Position numbers and translations under genes: made by a program. From Poriferisodalis sp022821985 (lineage in GTDB: Bacteria; Actinomycetota; Acidimicrobiia; Acidimicrobiales; Poriferisodalaceae), in NCBI RefSeq assembly GCF_965219595.1, contig NZ_OZ244781.1:1488001-1552000 (forward strand): 64,000 nucleotides of DNA, given 5' to 3'. This document shows, piece after piece, positions 17,273 through 25,608 of this stretch. The stretch's first letter is position 1; the number at the start of each line of letters is the position of its first letter. The notes under the pieces are model-generated. The model saw only the letters and a program-made list of their open reading frames with translations. It made no database searches and was not told where the DNA came from.

Positions 17273-17420
17273 CTGCCTCCCTTACGTGAAGCTCCGCCTC
17301 GGGCATGCGTGATCTGCACCACTAGGGCCTCCAATCGCAGCGATCTGCCCATTGAGGGGCGAAGTCCTCCTCCTTACGTTCGCCTCCACAGGCCGGAACG
17401 AGGCCCTGAGGGGGGATCCG

Positions 17421-18584
17421 ATGAAGGCACGCACCTTGATGAGACTGCTCGGCGCGGCGCTTGCGCTGATGCTCGTTGCCGCCGCATGCGGCGACGGTGA
17501 CGACGACGGCGGCGCAACGACCGATGTCACCGCAGCGCCCACGCAGACCGCCGCGGAACCCGCTGCGAGCGAAGACGAGCCCGACGCCACCGCGGACACC
17601 GCCGCGACCGAAGCCGACGACAGCGCCCCGGCAACCACCGCGGCACCCGCCGAACCGGCCGACGAACCCGATCCCGAGCCGTGGCGCATCGCCTACCTCT
17701 CGGCTAGCTCAGCCAACACGTTCCTGCTGGCATCAGTCGGCGAGATGCAGCGGCTCGCGGACGAGAACAACATCGAGTTGGTCGAGTTCGACGCCCAGTT
17801 CAACGCCGAGCTGCAGACCACCCAGCTACAGGACGCCATCGCCAGCAGTCAGTACGACGGCATCATCCTAGTTGCCCTCAACGGACCCGGGCTCGTTCCC
17901 GACGTCGAGTCAGCGCTGGCGAGCGGCCTGCAGGTCGTGCTCTTCAACCAGATCGTCGGCGACGATCTCTCGACGAACGAGCCGCAAGTCGACGGCATCG
18001 CAGCCTCGGTGATGGCGCCTCCGGTTGTGACCGGCGAACGCGCCGGCCGACTCACGATCCAGGCATGTGAGGGACTCGACCCCTGTCGCGTCGTGTACCT
18101 GTTCGGCATCCGGGGGATCCCGCTGGATGTGGCGCTGCGGCAGGGCTTCGACAGCGCTGTTGCCGGGCACGCCAACATCGAAGTAGTCGCTGAAGGCGAG
18201 GGCCTGTACCTGGGGCCCGAGGGCGGCATCAACGCCATCCAGGACATCCTGCAGGCGCAGCCAGAGTTCGACGTGGTGGTCGGCGCCGACCAGTCGCTGC
18301 AGGGCGTTGAGCTGGTGTTGACCGACGAGAGCAAGCTCGACGGTGTCGCCCTGATCGGCTTGGGCGGCTCCTCACCTGCGATCGAAGGCGTGCGCGACGG
18401 CCGCTGGTTCGCCACCGTGTACTACGCGCCAGCGAGCGAAGGCCGCCTGGCGATGGAGGCGATGATCGCCGCCCTGCGCGACGGCACCATGACCGGCGGC
18501 ATCGACCCCAATGCCAACTTCCTCGATGAGGGTCTGGTCACTTCCGCCAACGTGGATCAGTTCACTGCGGAGTGGGATGGGTGA
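17421..18584 (+). CDS. Sugar-type ABC transporter substrate-binding lipoprotein
   Basis: The 387-residue protein has a signal peptide with lipobox ending at C23 (LVAAAC), then a low-complexity linker rich in Thr, Ala, Glu and Asp (residues 24-85). The rest is a type 1 periplasmic binding domain (AYLSASSANTFLLASVGEMQRLADENN onward; ribose/autoinducer-binding type). A strong GAGGGGGG ribosome site precedes the ATG at 17421. It is followed directly by its ATPase and permease. In this cluster it probably captures the cyclic amide or an amino acid conjugate, although family members are best known for sugars. Confidence 0.9.
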   Translation: MKARTLMRLLGAALALMLVAAACGDGDDDGGATTDVTAAPTQTAAEPAASEDEPDATADTAATEADDSAPATTAAPAEPADEPDPEPWRIAYLSASSANTFLLASVGEMQRLADENNIELVEFDAQFNAELQTTQLQDAIASSQYDGIILVALNGPGLVPDVESALASGLQVVLFNQIVGDDLSTNEPQVDGIAASVMAPPVVTGERAGRLTIQACEGLDPCRVVYLFGIRGIPLDVALRQGFDSAVAGHANIEVVAEGEGLYLGPEGGINAIQDILQAQPEFDVVVGADQSLQGVELVLTDESKLDGVALIGLGGSSPAIEGVRDGRWFATVYYAPASEGRLAMEAMIAALRDGTMTGGIDPNANFLDEGLVTSANVDQFTAEWDG

Positions 18585-20140
18585 TCGTCGAGCCGGCTCA
18601 GGGCCCAGTCCAAGCACCGGTCCACATTGAGCTGACGGGCGTCTCCAAGCGATTCGGATCGACGCAAGCGGTGGACGGCGTGAACCTCGCCGTCCGCCGC
18701 GGCGCGATCCACGCCCTCGTCGGCGAGAACGGTGCGGGCAAATCCACGGTCGGCAAAGTCGTCTCGGGGCTGTATGGCCCCGACAGCGGTTCCCTGGCTG
18801 TGAACGGTCGGCCGGTCCGGTTTCGGTCGCCGCGGCACGCCTTTGACGCCGGCATCACGGCCATTGCCCAGGAACTGGCGCTGGTTCCCGACCGCACCGT
18901 GGTGGACAACGTGTTCCTCGGCGTGGAGGCCACGCGATGGGGATGGGTGCGACCCCAGGAGTCGCGCAGGAGGTTCCGGGCGCTGGCTGAGCGCACTGGC
19001 ATCCACGTCGATCCCGCCGCGCGGGTGGACGACCTCAGCGTTGCCGACCAGCAGTGCGTCGAGATTCTGCGAGCAGTTGCGCGCCGTACCGAGTTGGTGG
19101 TGATGGACGAGCCCTCGGCCCGGCTCTCGATTGCGGAGCGCGATCAGCTTCACCGCTTGGTCCGTTCTTTGCGCGATCAAGGCATCACCGTGCTGTTCAT
19201 CTCGCACTTCTTGGACGAGGTGCTGGCGTTGGCCGATGAGGTGACGATCATGCGCGACGGGCGGGTCGTGCGTACCACGACTCCATCGTCGGAGACGGCT
19301 GATTCGCTGGTCGAGGCCATGATCGGCCGGCAGCTCGAGGCCACGTTCCCGCCGAAGCCTGCACTGCCTGACCTCGTTGGCATGCCCGCGCTGCGTGTGC
19401 GGGGACTGCGGTGCACAGGTTCGGCCCGCGAGGGCTCGCCGGCAGGCCTGGATCTCGACGTGGCTGCCGGTGAGATCGTCGGCATCGCCGGATTGGTCGG
19501 CTCAGGTCGCACCGAGTTCTTGCGAGCGATCTATGGGGCGGATCCTGGCGATGGCGGCGAAGTGGTGGTTGGCACACAGTCCCTGCGGGGTTCGCGTCCA
19601 GACCGGGCTATCCGAGCGGGTGTGGGCCTGATCCCTGAGTCGCGCAAGGACCACGGGCTGCTGATTGAGCGCAGCGTCCGCGAGAACGTCAGCCTGCCTC
19701 ATCTGGCACGGATGACCCGAGCAGGCGTCGTCAACCGCATCGCCGAGCGCCGCTTCGTCCGGGCCGCAAGCACCGATGCCGGGGTGCGCGACGGCGGCAT
19801 GGAAACCCCCATGCGGCTGCTGTCAGGCGGCAACCAGCAGAAGTGCCTTTTCGCACGCTGGCTGGTGCCGGGGCTGCGGGTGCTGATTGCCGACGAGCCG
19901 ACCCGCGGCGTCGATGTGGGCTCCAAGCGCGCCATCTACGACCTCATCGCATCCGCTGCCGCAGACGGTCTTGCCGTGCTGGTCGTATCGTCCGATCTGG
20001 AGGAACTGGTGGGCCTGTGCCATCGCATCTTGGTGATGCGCGACGGCAGCTTCGTCGGCGAGTTCACCCACCCTGACCTTGACGAGGCCGAGTTGCTGCG
20101 CCATGCCTTCGGCGAAGCCTCCCTGAGCGCAGCGACGTGA
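18581..20140 (+). CDS. Sugar-type ABC transporter ATPase with two nucleotide-binding domains
   Basis: The 519-residue protein is the RbsA/MglA type: two tandem ATPase domains. The first has GENGAGKSTVGK and VMDEPSARLS; the second has IAGLVGSGRTEFLRA as a degenerate Walker A (Gly-Ser-Gly-Arg in place of Gly-Lys), and LLSGGNQQKCLFARWL with IADEPTRGVDVG. This asymmetry is normal for the family. The GTG at 18581 overlaps the preceding stop as GTGA. The next gene, the permease, overlaps it in the same way. Confidence 0.93.
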   Translation: MIVEPAQGPVQAPVHIELTGVSKRFGSTQAVDGVNLAVRRGAIHALVGENGAGKSTVGKVVSGLYGPDSGSLAVNGRPVRFRSPRHAFDAGITAIAQELALVPDRTVVDNVFLGVEATRWGWVRPQESRRRFRALAERTGIHVDPAARVDDLSVADQQCVEILRAVARRTELVVMDEPSARLSIAERDQLHRLVRSLRDQGITVLFISHFLDEVLALADEVTIMRDGRVVRTTTPSSETADSLVEAMIGRQLEATFPPKPALPDLVGMPALRVRGLRCTGSAREGSPAGLDLDVAAGEIVGIAGLVGSGRTEFLRAIYGADPGDGGEVVVGTQSLRGSRPDRAIRAGVGLIPESRKDHGLLIERSVRENVSLPHLARMTRAGVVNRIAERRFVRAASTDAGVRDGGMETPMRLLSGGNQQKCLFARWLVPGLRVLIADEPTRGVDVGSKRAIYDLIASAAADGLAVLVVSSDLEELVGLCHRILVMRDGSFVGEFTHPDLDEAELLRHAFGEASLSAAT

Positions 20141-21135
20141 GGGCGGCAGGGCCTGCCGTGGCCGATGCCGCAGTATCCGTTCCGTCGACATCGGGTGCCA
20201 GGCACCAGCTCAACGTGCTGGCGCGTTTCGGCATCGTCTGGGTCACCCTTGCGCTCTTCGTCGTGCTGGCCATCACGACAGACGGCTTCCTGACTGCTCC
20301 GAATCTGCGCAATGTGCTGGATCAGCAGGCGACCCTGCTGATCGCAGCCTCGGTCGCAACGCTCACCATGATCGCCGGCGGCTTCGACGTGTCGATCGCC
20401 GCAGTGGCGGTCGTAGCGCCGCTGGTTGCGCTGCGGGTCGAGAACGCCACCGGTTCGGTGGTGGTGGCGCTGTTTGCCGGGTGCGCCTTCGGTCTGGCGG
20501 TGGGGCTCGCCAACGGGTCGATCGTGGCGTTCGCACGCATCAACTCATTCATCACGACGCTGGCCATGTCGTTCATCGTGTTCGGACTGGGCTACATCGT
20601 GAGCGAGCGCAGCATCCTGAGACCGGTCAGCGAGAACTTCCGTGACATCGCACGGACGCGCGTGCTGAGCCTGACCACAGCGACGTGGATCTCGCTCGCC
20701 GTGGTGGCAGTGGCGTGGGTTGCGCTCGCAGGCACCCGCTTCGGCCGCCACGTATACGCAACAGGCGGCAACGCAGAGGCAGCGCGACTCGCAGGTGTGC
20801 GCACCCGGCGCATCGTGGTGTCGGTTTTCGCCCTGTCGGGGCTCGCAGCCGGCCTGGCCGGTGTCGTGGCGGCCTCCCGCACGATCAGCGCCACCCCCTC
20901 CGATGACTTCAGCTTCGTCTTCGGCGTCATCGCCGCCATCGTTGTCGGCGGCACATCGATCGCCGGTGGCACCGGTGCCGTGTGGAGGACACTGCTCGGC
21001 GCTCTCTTCATCGCCTTCATGGTCAACGGCTTCAACCTGCACCAGGTCGACCCGATCTGGCAGCGAGTCATCCAAGGCGTTGTGATTCTTGTTGCGGTCG
21101 CCGCTGACGCTTGGTCCCGTTCCCGCCGATCCTGA
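20137..21135 (+). CDS. Sugar-type ABC transporter permease (RbsC-like)
   Basis: The 332-residue membrane protein has about eight to ten hydrophobic segments, starting near residue 30 (FGIVWVTLALFVVLAI). It contains the family loop NAEAARLAGVRTRRIVVSVFALSGLAAGLAG and GVIAAIVVGGTSIAGGTGAVW. It starts with GTG in a GTGA overlap with the ATPase gene. With the binding protein and ATPase it forms a complete importer. Confidence 0.93.
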   Translation: MRAAGPAVADAAVSVPSTSGARHQLNVLARFGIVWVTLALFVVLAITTDGFLTAPNLRNVLDQQATLLIAASVATLTMIAGGFDVSIAAVAVVAPLVALRVENATGSVVVALFAGCAFGLAVGLANGSIVAFARINSFITTLAMSFIVFGLGYIVSERSILRPVSENFRDIARTRVLSLTTATWISLAVVAVAWVALAGTRFGRHVYATGGNAEAARLAGVRTRRIVVSVFALSGLAAGLAGVVAASRTISATPSDDFSFVFGVIAAIVVGGTSIAGGTGAVWRTLLGALFIAFMVNGFNLHQVDPIWQRVIQGVVILVAVAADAWSRSRRS

Positions 21136-21170
21136 TTTCTGACTCTTCATTGCATACGAAAGGACTCACC

Positions 21171-21890
21171 ATGAAGATCCACATCGTCGTTCCGATCACC
21201 TCGGACACGTTCAACGAACAGATCACCCTTGAAGCTCGAAGCTTCGTCGGGCCGGAGATCGACATTGAGGTTTCGAATCTGCGCTACGGGCCGGCCTCCA
21301 TCGAGTCGTTCTACGACGAGGTGCTGGCGGGCCCAGCAATTGTCGAGGAGGTGGGCCGCGCAGCCGACTCCGGGGCGGACAGCGTGTTCATCACCTGCTT
21401 CGGCGACCCGGCTGTGCCTGCGGCCCGCGAGCTGGTGGACATCCCCGTCGTCGGCGGTTTCGAACCGGCCATAGCGACAGCGCTCACGTTGGGTGCTCGC
21501 TTTTCGGTCATCACCGTGCTGGAGAACGTTGTGCCCATGATCTCGGATCTCGCGACACGCATGGGCATCCGAGAGCGCATGGTCTCGGTCGAAGTGGTGG
21601 ACACGCCTGTCCTCGAATTGCACGACGGCGACGCCCTCCTCAAGAGTCTCTCCCAAGCGTCACACCGTGCCTTGGATCAAGGTGCCGATGTGCTGGTGCT
21701 GGGGTGCACTGGCATGCTCGGCGTGGCAGCGGCACTGCAGTCCCAGCTCGCAGCGGAGCGCGTGAGGGTTCCCGTTGTCGACCCGACCGGTGCTTCGCTC
21801 GGACTCCTGCTCACACTGCACTCGATGGGCTTAAAGCCGAGCCGGCGCACCTACATGCCCCCGCCTGACAAGGAGCGCGTCAGCGCCTGA
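21171..21890 (+). CDS. Hydantoin racemase-type protein (Asp/Glu racemase superfamily)
   Basis: The 239-residue protein matches hydantoin racemase in size and has both catalytic cysteines: C76 (VFITCFGDP) and C179 (VLGCTGM). It begins MKIHIVVPITSDTFNEQI. Hydantoin racemases interconvert D- and L-5-substituted hydantoins so that a stereospecific hydantoinase can use both. The ATG at 21171 is chosen by conservation; a weak AAAGGA site precedes it. It closes the hydantoin-type cluster and is the strongest pointer to cyclic amide substrates. Confidence 0.88.
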   Translation: MKIHIVVPITSDTFNEQITLEARSFVGPEIDIEVSNLRYGPASIESFYDEVLAGPAIVEEVGRAADSGADSVFITCFGDPAVPAARELVDIPVVGGFEPAIATALTLGARFSVITVLENVVPMISDLATRMGIRERMVSVEVVDTPVLELHDGDALLKSLSQASHRALDQGADVLVLGCTGMLGVAAALQSQLAAERVRVPVVDPTGASLGLLLTLHSMGLKPSRRTYMPPPDKERVSA

Positions 21891-22024
21891 GGGGAGTTCC
21901 ACCGCTCTTGGGCACCGGCTGCAGGGAGTCATCGCCGGCTGCGCCAAGAGCGAAGTCGATTCTGAGGCCACCACTATGCTGGCGCCATGGCATCGGCGCC
22001 AAGCCTCGGCACGGCGGACTGAGT

Positions 22025-22822
22025 GTGCCTACAGCTTCCACACTGACGCCTTCGGCGAGAATCCAAGCGCTCATCAACGATTTCGTGGCGGAGGGAGGCT
22101 CCAGGAGCGTCGTCGTGCGTCTGCACGAGCCGTTCGATCAGGAATGGTCGGCCAACGCAGAGTTGCGACATCCTGCAGCGTCGCTGCTCAAGGTGCCGGT
22201 CGTCGCTGCAGCACTGATAGCGGGTGCAGAGGGACGCCTGTCACTCGACGAGCGGATCGATCCCAAGATGCTTGAAACAACGGTGTATCCCACCATTCAA
22301 GCTGCATTCGACGGTTCAACGCTGTCTCTTCGAGAGATAGCCGCGTTGTCGATTGTCACGAGCGACAACGCGGCGGCATCGGCAATCCTCGACGCCGTCG
22401 GCGATGCCGCAATAAAGGATTTCCTCGAGCGCGCAGGTTGTCGCGATACTGATCCGGTGCCTGGCTTCAGCGATGCCGACTTCGAGAATCTGCGAGGTGC
22501 GTACACCACGGCGGTGGACCAGTATCGAATTCTCACCCAGGTGTGGTCGAGTCGGAGGCTCGGAGACCTGCGCAGGTGGCTGACCAACAACTTGCGCAAT
22601 ACGCGGCTGTCAGCGCGGATCGAGCCCCCGCGAACGTTTGCGCACAAGACGGGAACTCTCTGCGACGTCGCTCACGATGTCGGAATGCTGTCGACGCCGC
22701 AGTGCCGGGCATCTGTGATCGTGCTGACCTCCAAGGAGACAGATCCGACAGCCGTGGCGTACAAGATGGCGGGACTCGGCTCTCAGATGGCGGACGAACT
22801 CGACTGCCTTACCGCCGGCTGA
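22025..22822 (+). CDS. Serine beta-lactamase-like hydrolase (class A fold), no signal peptide
   Basis: The 265-residue protein carries the three serine beta-lactamase/PBP motifs: S53-x-x-K56 (ASLLK), S112-D113-N114, and K207-T208-G209. No export signal is visible from the GTG at 22025, nor if it is extended upstream to 21908. Class A enzymes act outside the cytoplasm, so this may be a cytoplasmic esterase or amidase with the fold. I could not identify the omega-loop Glu. The next gene, a two-helix membrane protein, starts 3 nt after its stop. Confidence 0.75.
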   Translation: MPTASTLTPSARIQALINDFVAEGGSRSVVVRLHEPFDQEWSANAELRHPAASLLKVPVVAAALIAGAEGRLSLDERIDPKMLETTVYPTIQAAFDGSTLSLREIAALSIVTSDNAAASAILDAVGDAAIKDFLERAGCRDTDPVPGFSDADFENLRGAYTTAVDQYRILTQVWSSRRLGDLRRWLTNNLRNTRLSARIEPPRTFAHKTGTLCDVAHDVGMLSTPQCRASVIVLTSKETDPTAVAYKMAGLGSQMADELDCLTAG

Positions 22823-22825
22823 GGA

Positions 22826-23767
22826 ATGGCTGACTCTCCCGGCAGGGACCGAAGGCAGACATCACGAACCGCGTACATCTGGGCGGCGCTGGCTTGTGCG
22901 ATTGGCCTGCTGCTACTGGTGGCGTTCGATCCGGTCGACGCACTGTGGGGCCGGATCCTCAAGCTCCTCGGGCAGGCGCTCTTCGCGGCTGGCGTGGTTG
23001 CGATGACATTCGGTTGGATCTCGGCTGAAGAGAGCGCCGTGCGAATGCGCACGGTTGTAGAGGGGATCATCAGGTCGGCGCTGTCGCCGGTCGTCAGTCG
23101 CGTCGTGGGCGACGCAATTCGAAATCGCAGTTGGCGTTGTCACCTAGAGGCACCTAGCGAAGATGACGGGTACCCGGATTTCGCGTATCAAACGGTCGCT
23201 GTCTCTGCTTTGCTGCCCGACTGTCCGAGTTCGCTGCGCTTTCTCTGTATTGCCCAACAGTCGCCCGACTGGCGGGCTTACAGCGATTCCAGCTACCAAT
23301 TCCGATGGGAGGTTGAAGAAGATCTCGACCCGCGTGACCCTGAGGTTTTTCGTGTCGACGAACTGCGAATCGACGGAGTGAGACACGAGGTGACTCCACG
23401 GCAGTCCAAAGACGGTGCTTGCGAGTACGTGTGCTCCACGCCGCGAGACCAGCGGGGCAGGGAAGCACAGGTCTCATTCGTGGTAACCGTGCGGAAATTC
23501 ATCGGTGCGAACGACCGGCTTCACATTGCCACCAAGGTCTTCCGCGACGTTCAGGGCGCTGAGTTCTCACTGTCGGTCGGGGAATCAATGTGTGTAGCGG
23601 AGATCTCAGTTGGCACCGATGGCATCACTCCGCTGAGCGGCGGTGAACTCACGTACGACACTCGCCGTATCACTGCCCCAGATAGTTCTCCAGTCGAAGT
23701 TGCACTGCGAATCTCCGAAGCGATCCAACGAGACAGTCAAGTCACTTTTGCAGTCCGTCGGCGATGA
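22826..23767 (+). CDS. Two-helix membrane protein of unknown function
   Basis: The 313-residue protein starts 3 nt after the beta-lactamase-like stop. It has two closely spaced hydrophobic segments (about residues 16-33 and 47-64) and then a roughly 240-residue soluble part with beta-sheet-like sequence. A short helical linker (ESAVRMRTVVEGIIRSALSPVVSRV) follows the membrane part. No domain is recognised. Codon use is less biased toward GC at third positions than in its neighbours, which would fit acquired DNA. Confidence 0.6.
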   Translation: MADSPGRDRRQTSRTAYIWAALACAIGLLLLVAFDPVDALWGRILKLLGQALFAAGVVAMTFGWISAEESAVRMRTVVEGIIRSALSPVVSRVVGDAIRNRSWRCHLEAPSEDDGYPDFAYQTVAVSALLPDCPSSLRFLCIAQQSPDWRAYSDSSYQFRWEVEEDLDPRDPEVFRVDELRIDGVRHEVTPRQSKDGACEYVCSTPRDQRGREAQVSFVVTVRKFIGANDRLHIATKVFRDVQGAEFSLSVGESMCVAEISVGTDGITPLSGGELTYDTRRITAPDSSPVEVALRISEAIQRDSQVTFAVRRR

Positions 23768-23811
23768 GGGTGATTCCGCGCCGATCCTCGACGGATCGTG
23801 CCGGAACGGGT

Positions 23812-25608
23812 TTAGCTCGCGGGGCCGTAGGTGTAGCGGCCTATGGCGTCGAGGGTGAGCTGGCGCAGGGCGTTGCAGCTTCCGATTCGGATGATCAGCG
23901 GTTCGTTGGCGATCATGGCGAAAGTCAGCACGTCGCCGTTGGGCGCAGTGCTGACCCCGGCGATGGCCGAGCTGTCGTTGAGCTGGCCGCCCTTGGCGAA
24001 GACCGTGTTCGCCGGGCCCTGCCCGTTGCCGGGAGACCGAGGCCCGCAGCTCTGCAGCGTCGGGGTTCGACCTGCGATCGACAGCGAGGTCGCGAAGCGG
24101 GAGTCACTGCCCGCCAACAGCAGCAGCCGTACAGCGGCCTCGCAGCTCATGCGGTTGTGAACCGACAGCCCTGAGCCGTCCACCAGGACGATCTCGTCGG
24201 CCGCCGTTCCCAGCAGCTTGCCGAGCGCCGCCGTCGCGGCTGCAGCCGAGCCCGCCCGCGACGAGTCGCCGCGGTGCCGGCCGATCTGCTTGAACAGCAC
24301 CTCCGCCGGCGTGTTCTCCGAGTAGCGCAGGATCCGCACCAGCATCTCGGCGACCGACGGCGAGGTGATGCTGCCCAGATCGGTCGAGTCGCCTGCTGCG
24401 GGGGCGCTGCCCGAACGCGGCCGGTGACGGATCACCATGCCGCGCTCTTCGAGCAGGTCGTCGAAGTCTGACGCTGCTGCCTGGGTCGAATCGGTGCTGC
24501 GGGTGTGGCTCCGGCGGTCGATGGCGTAGGGCGAGTAGCCGTCGTTGATGATCAAGCCCGACAAGACGCCCACGAAGTTCCCCGACAGGTACGACTGCTT
24601 CCAGATCGCAGGGGTCTCCGGCGTCGCGCCCGGCAGGGAGTGCGAGGTGTAGCTCTGCTCGCCGTCGGCGAACCACGATCCGTCGCCGACGATGGCGCCC
24701 TCGATGGTGTCGATGCCGTGAGCGTCGAGCGCCGCCATGACGCTGTCGGCGAGCTGGGTCACGTCGGTGTACGGGCGCGCATCGGCAATGCGATTGATGT
24801 AGCCGGGCGTGGCCAGCACCGGGTCGCCGTCGCCGATCAGGTACAGGTCGCCGCGCAGCACGCCGTCGGTGACCGCATCGAGCGCGCCGGCGTCGGCAAC
24901 CACCCGGGTGGTGAAGGTGGCATCGGCACCCAGTTCGCTCAGCGCCACGGTGACCGTTGCAAGCTTCGCGAGCGATGCCGGCAGCAGCGGTGTGTGCGGC
25001 ATGTGCTCGAAGATCGGCTCGCCATTGCGATACAGCGACATGCACATGTCGTCGGTCGCTTCGCTCGACCGCAGCGCGGCCGAGAATTCGGTTGCCAGCC
25101 GCTGCTGCCAGGCAGGCGCGCTGTCGTCGGCCGATTCATCGGTGTCGCCGGACCCGCTGGGGTCCTCACCCGCTGCGAGCGCCGCCGCAATGTTGCCCAC
25201 GGCGGTTGCGGTCTCCCAGCGATCCGCGCCGTAGACGCGGATCATCTTGCGGCCCGACAGCTTGGTGTTTGGCACTGCTGCGGGCCCGCCGACGACGTAG
25301 CCGCCGGCCGATGCTGTGGCGAGCCTGTCCTGCTGGTCCTGCGGGAACGGGTCGTCGCGGCCGCCGGCCAGCACGATGCAGCTCTTGGCGTCCAGCACGC
25401 CGGCGAGCAAGACCGCCGCATAGATGTCTGACTGTGCGTCGCTATCGGATGCCACGATCACCGGCACCGCATCGGTGCAGTCGCCCAGCACCTCAGGCGG
25501 CGGCAGCGTCGCCGACCCAGCCGTCTGCGCGCCCGCGCTCGCAGGCCACATTCCCACCAGACCCGCGATGACAAGTGCCGCCGCAATTGCCTTCGATGTT
25601 CTTGCCAT
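23812..25608 (-). CDS. dacB: D-alanyl-D-alanine carboxypeptidase/endopeptidase (PBP4, S13 family) with a CWB2 repeat
   Basis: A 598-residue exported protein. A signal peptide (about 1-27) is followed by a region with one cell-wall-binding type 2 repeat near 48-140 (VIVASDS, VYGADRWETATAVG), then the S13 peptidase domain. Catalytic motifs are S212-L-A-K215, S-E-N in YSENTPAE, and a KGG (FAKGGQL) in place of the usual KTG. It trims peptidoglycan stem peptides. Its ATG overlaps the purH stop by 1 nt. The CWB2 fusion is seen in high-GC Gram-positives. Confidence 0.9.
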   Translation of the reverse strand: MARTSKAIAAALVIAGLVGMWPASAGAQTAGSATLPPPEVLGDCTDAVPVIVASDSDAQSDIYAAVLLAGVLDAKSCIVLAGGRDDPFPQDQQDRLATASAGGYVVGGPAAVPNTKLSGRKMIRVYGADRWETATAVGNIAAALAAGEDPSGSGDTDESADDSAPAWQQRLATEFSAALRSSEATDDMCMSLYRNGEPIFEHMPHTPLLPASLAKLATVTVALSELGADATFTTRVVADAGALDAVTDGVLRGDLYLIGDGDPVLATPGYINRIADARPYTDVTQLADSVMAALDAHGIDTIEGAIVGDGSWFADGEQSYTSHSLPGATPETPAIWKQSYLSGNFVGVLSGLIINDGYSPYAIDRRSHTRSTDSTQAAASDFDDLLEERGMVIRHRPRSGSAPAAGDSTDLGSITSPSVAEMLVRILRYSENTPAEVLFKQIGRHRGDSSRAGSAAAATAALGKLLGTAADEIVLVDGSGLSVHNRMSCEAAVRLLLLAGSDSRFATSLSIAGRTPTLQSCGPRSPGNGQGPANTVFAKGGQLNDSSAIAGVSTAPNGDVLTFAMIANEPLIIRIGSCNALRQLTLDAIGRYTYGPAS

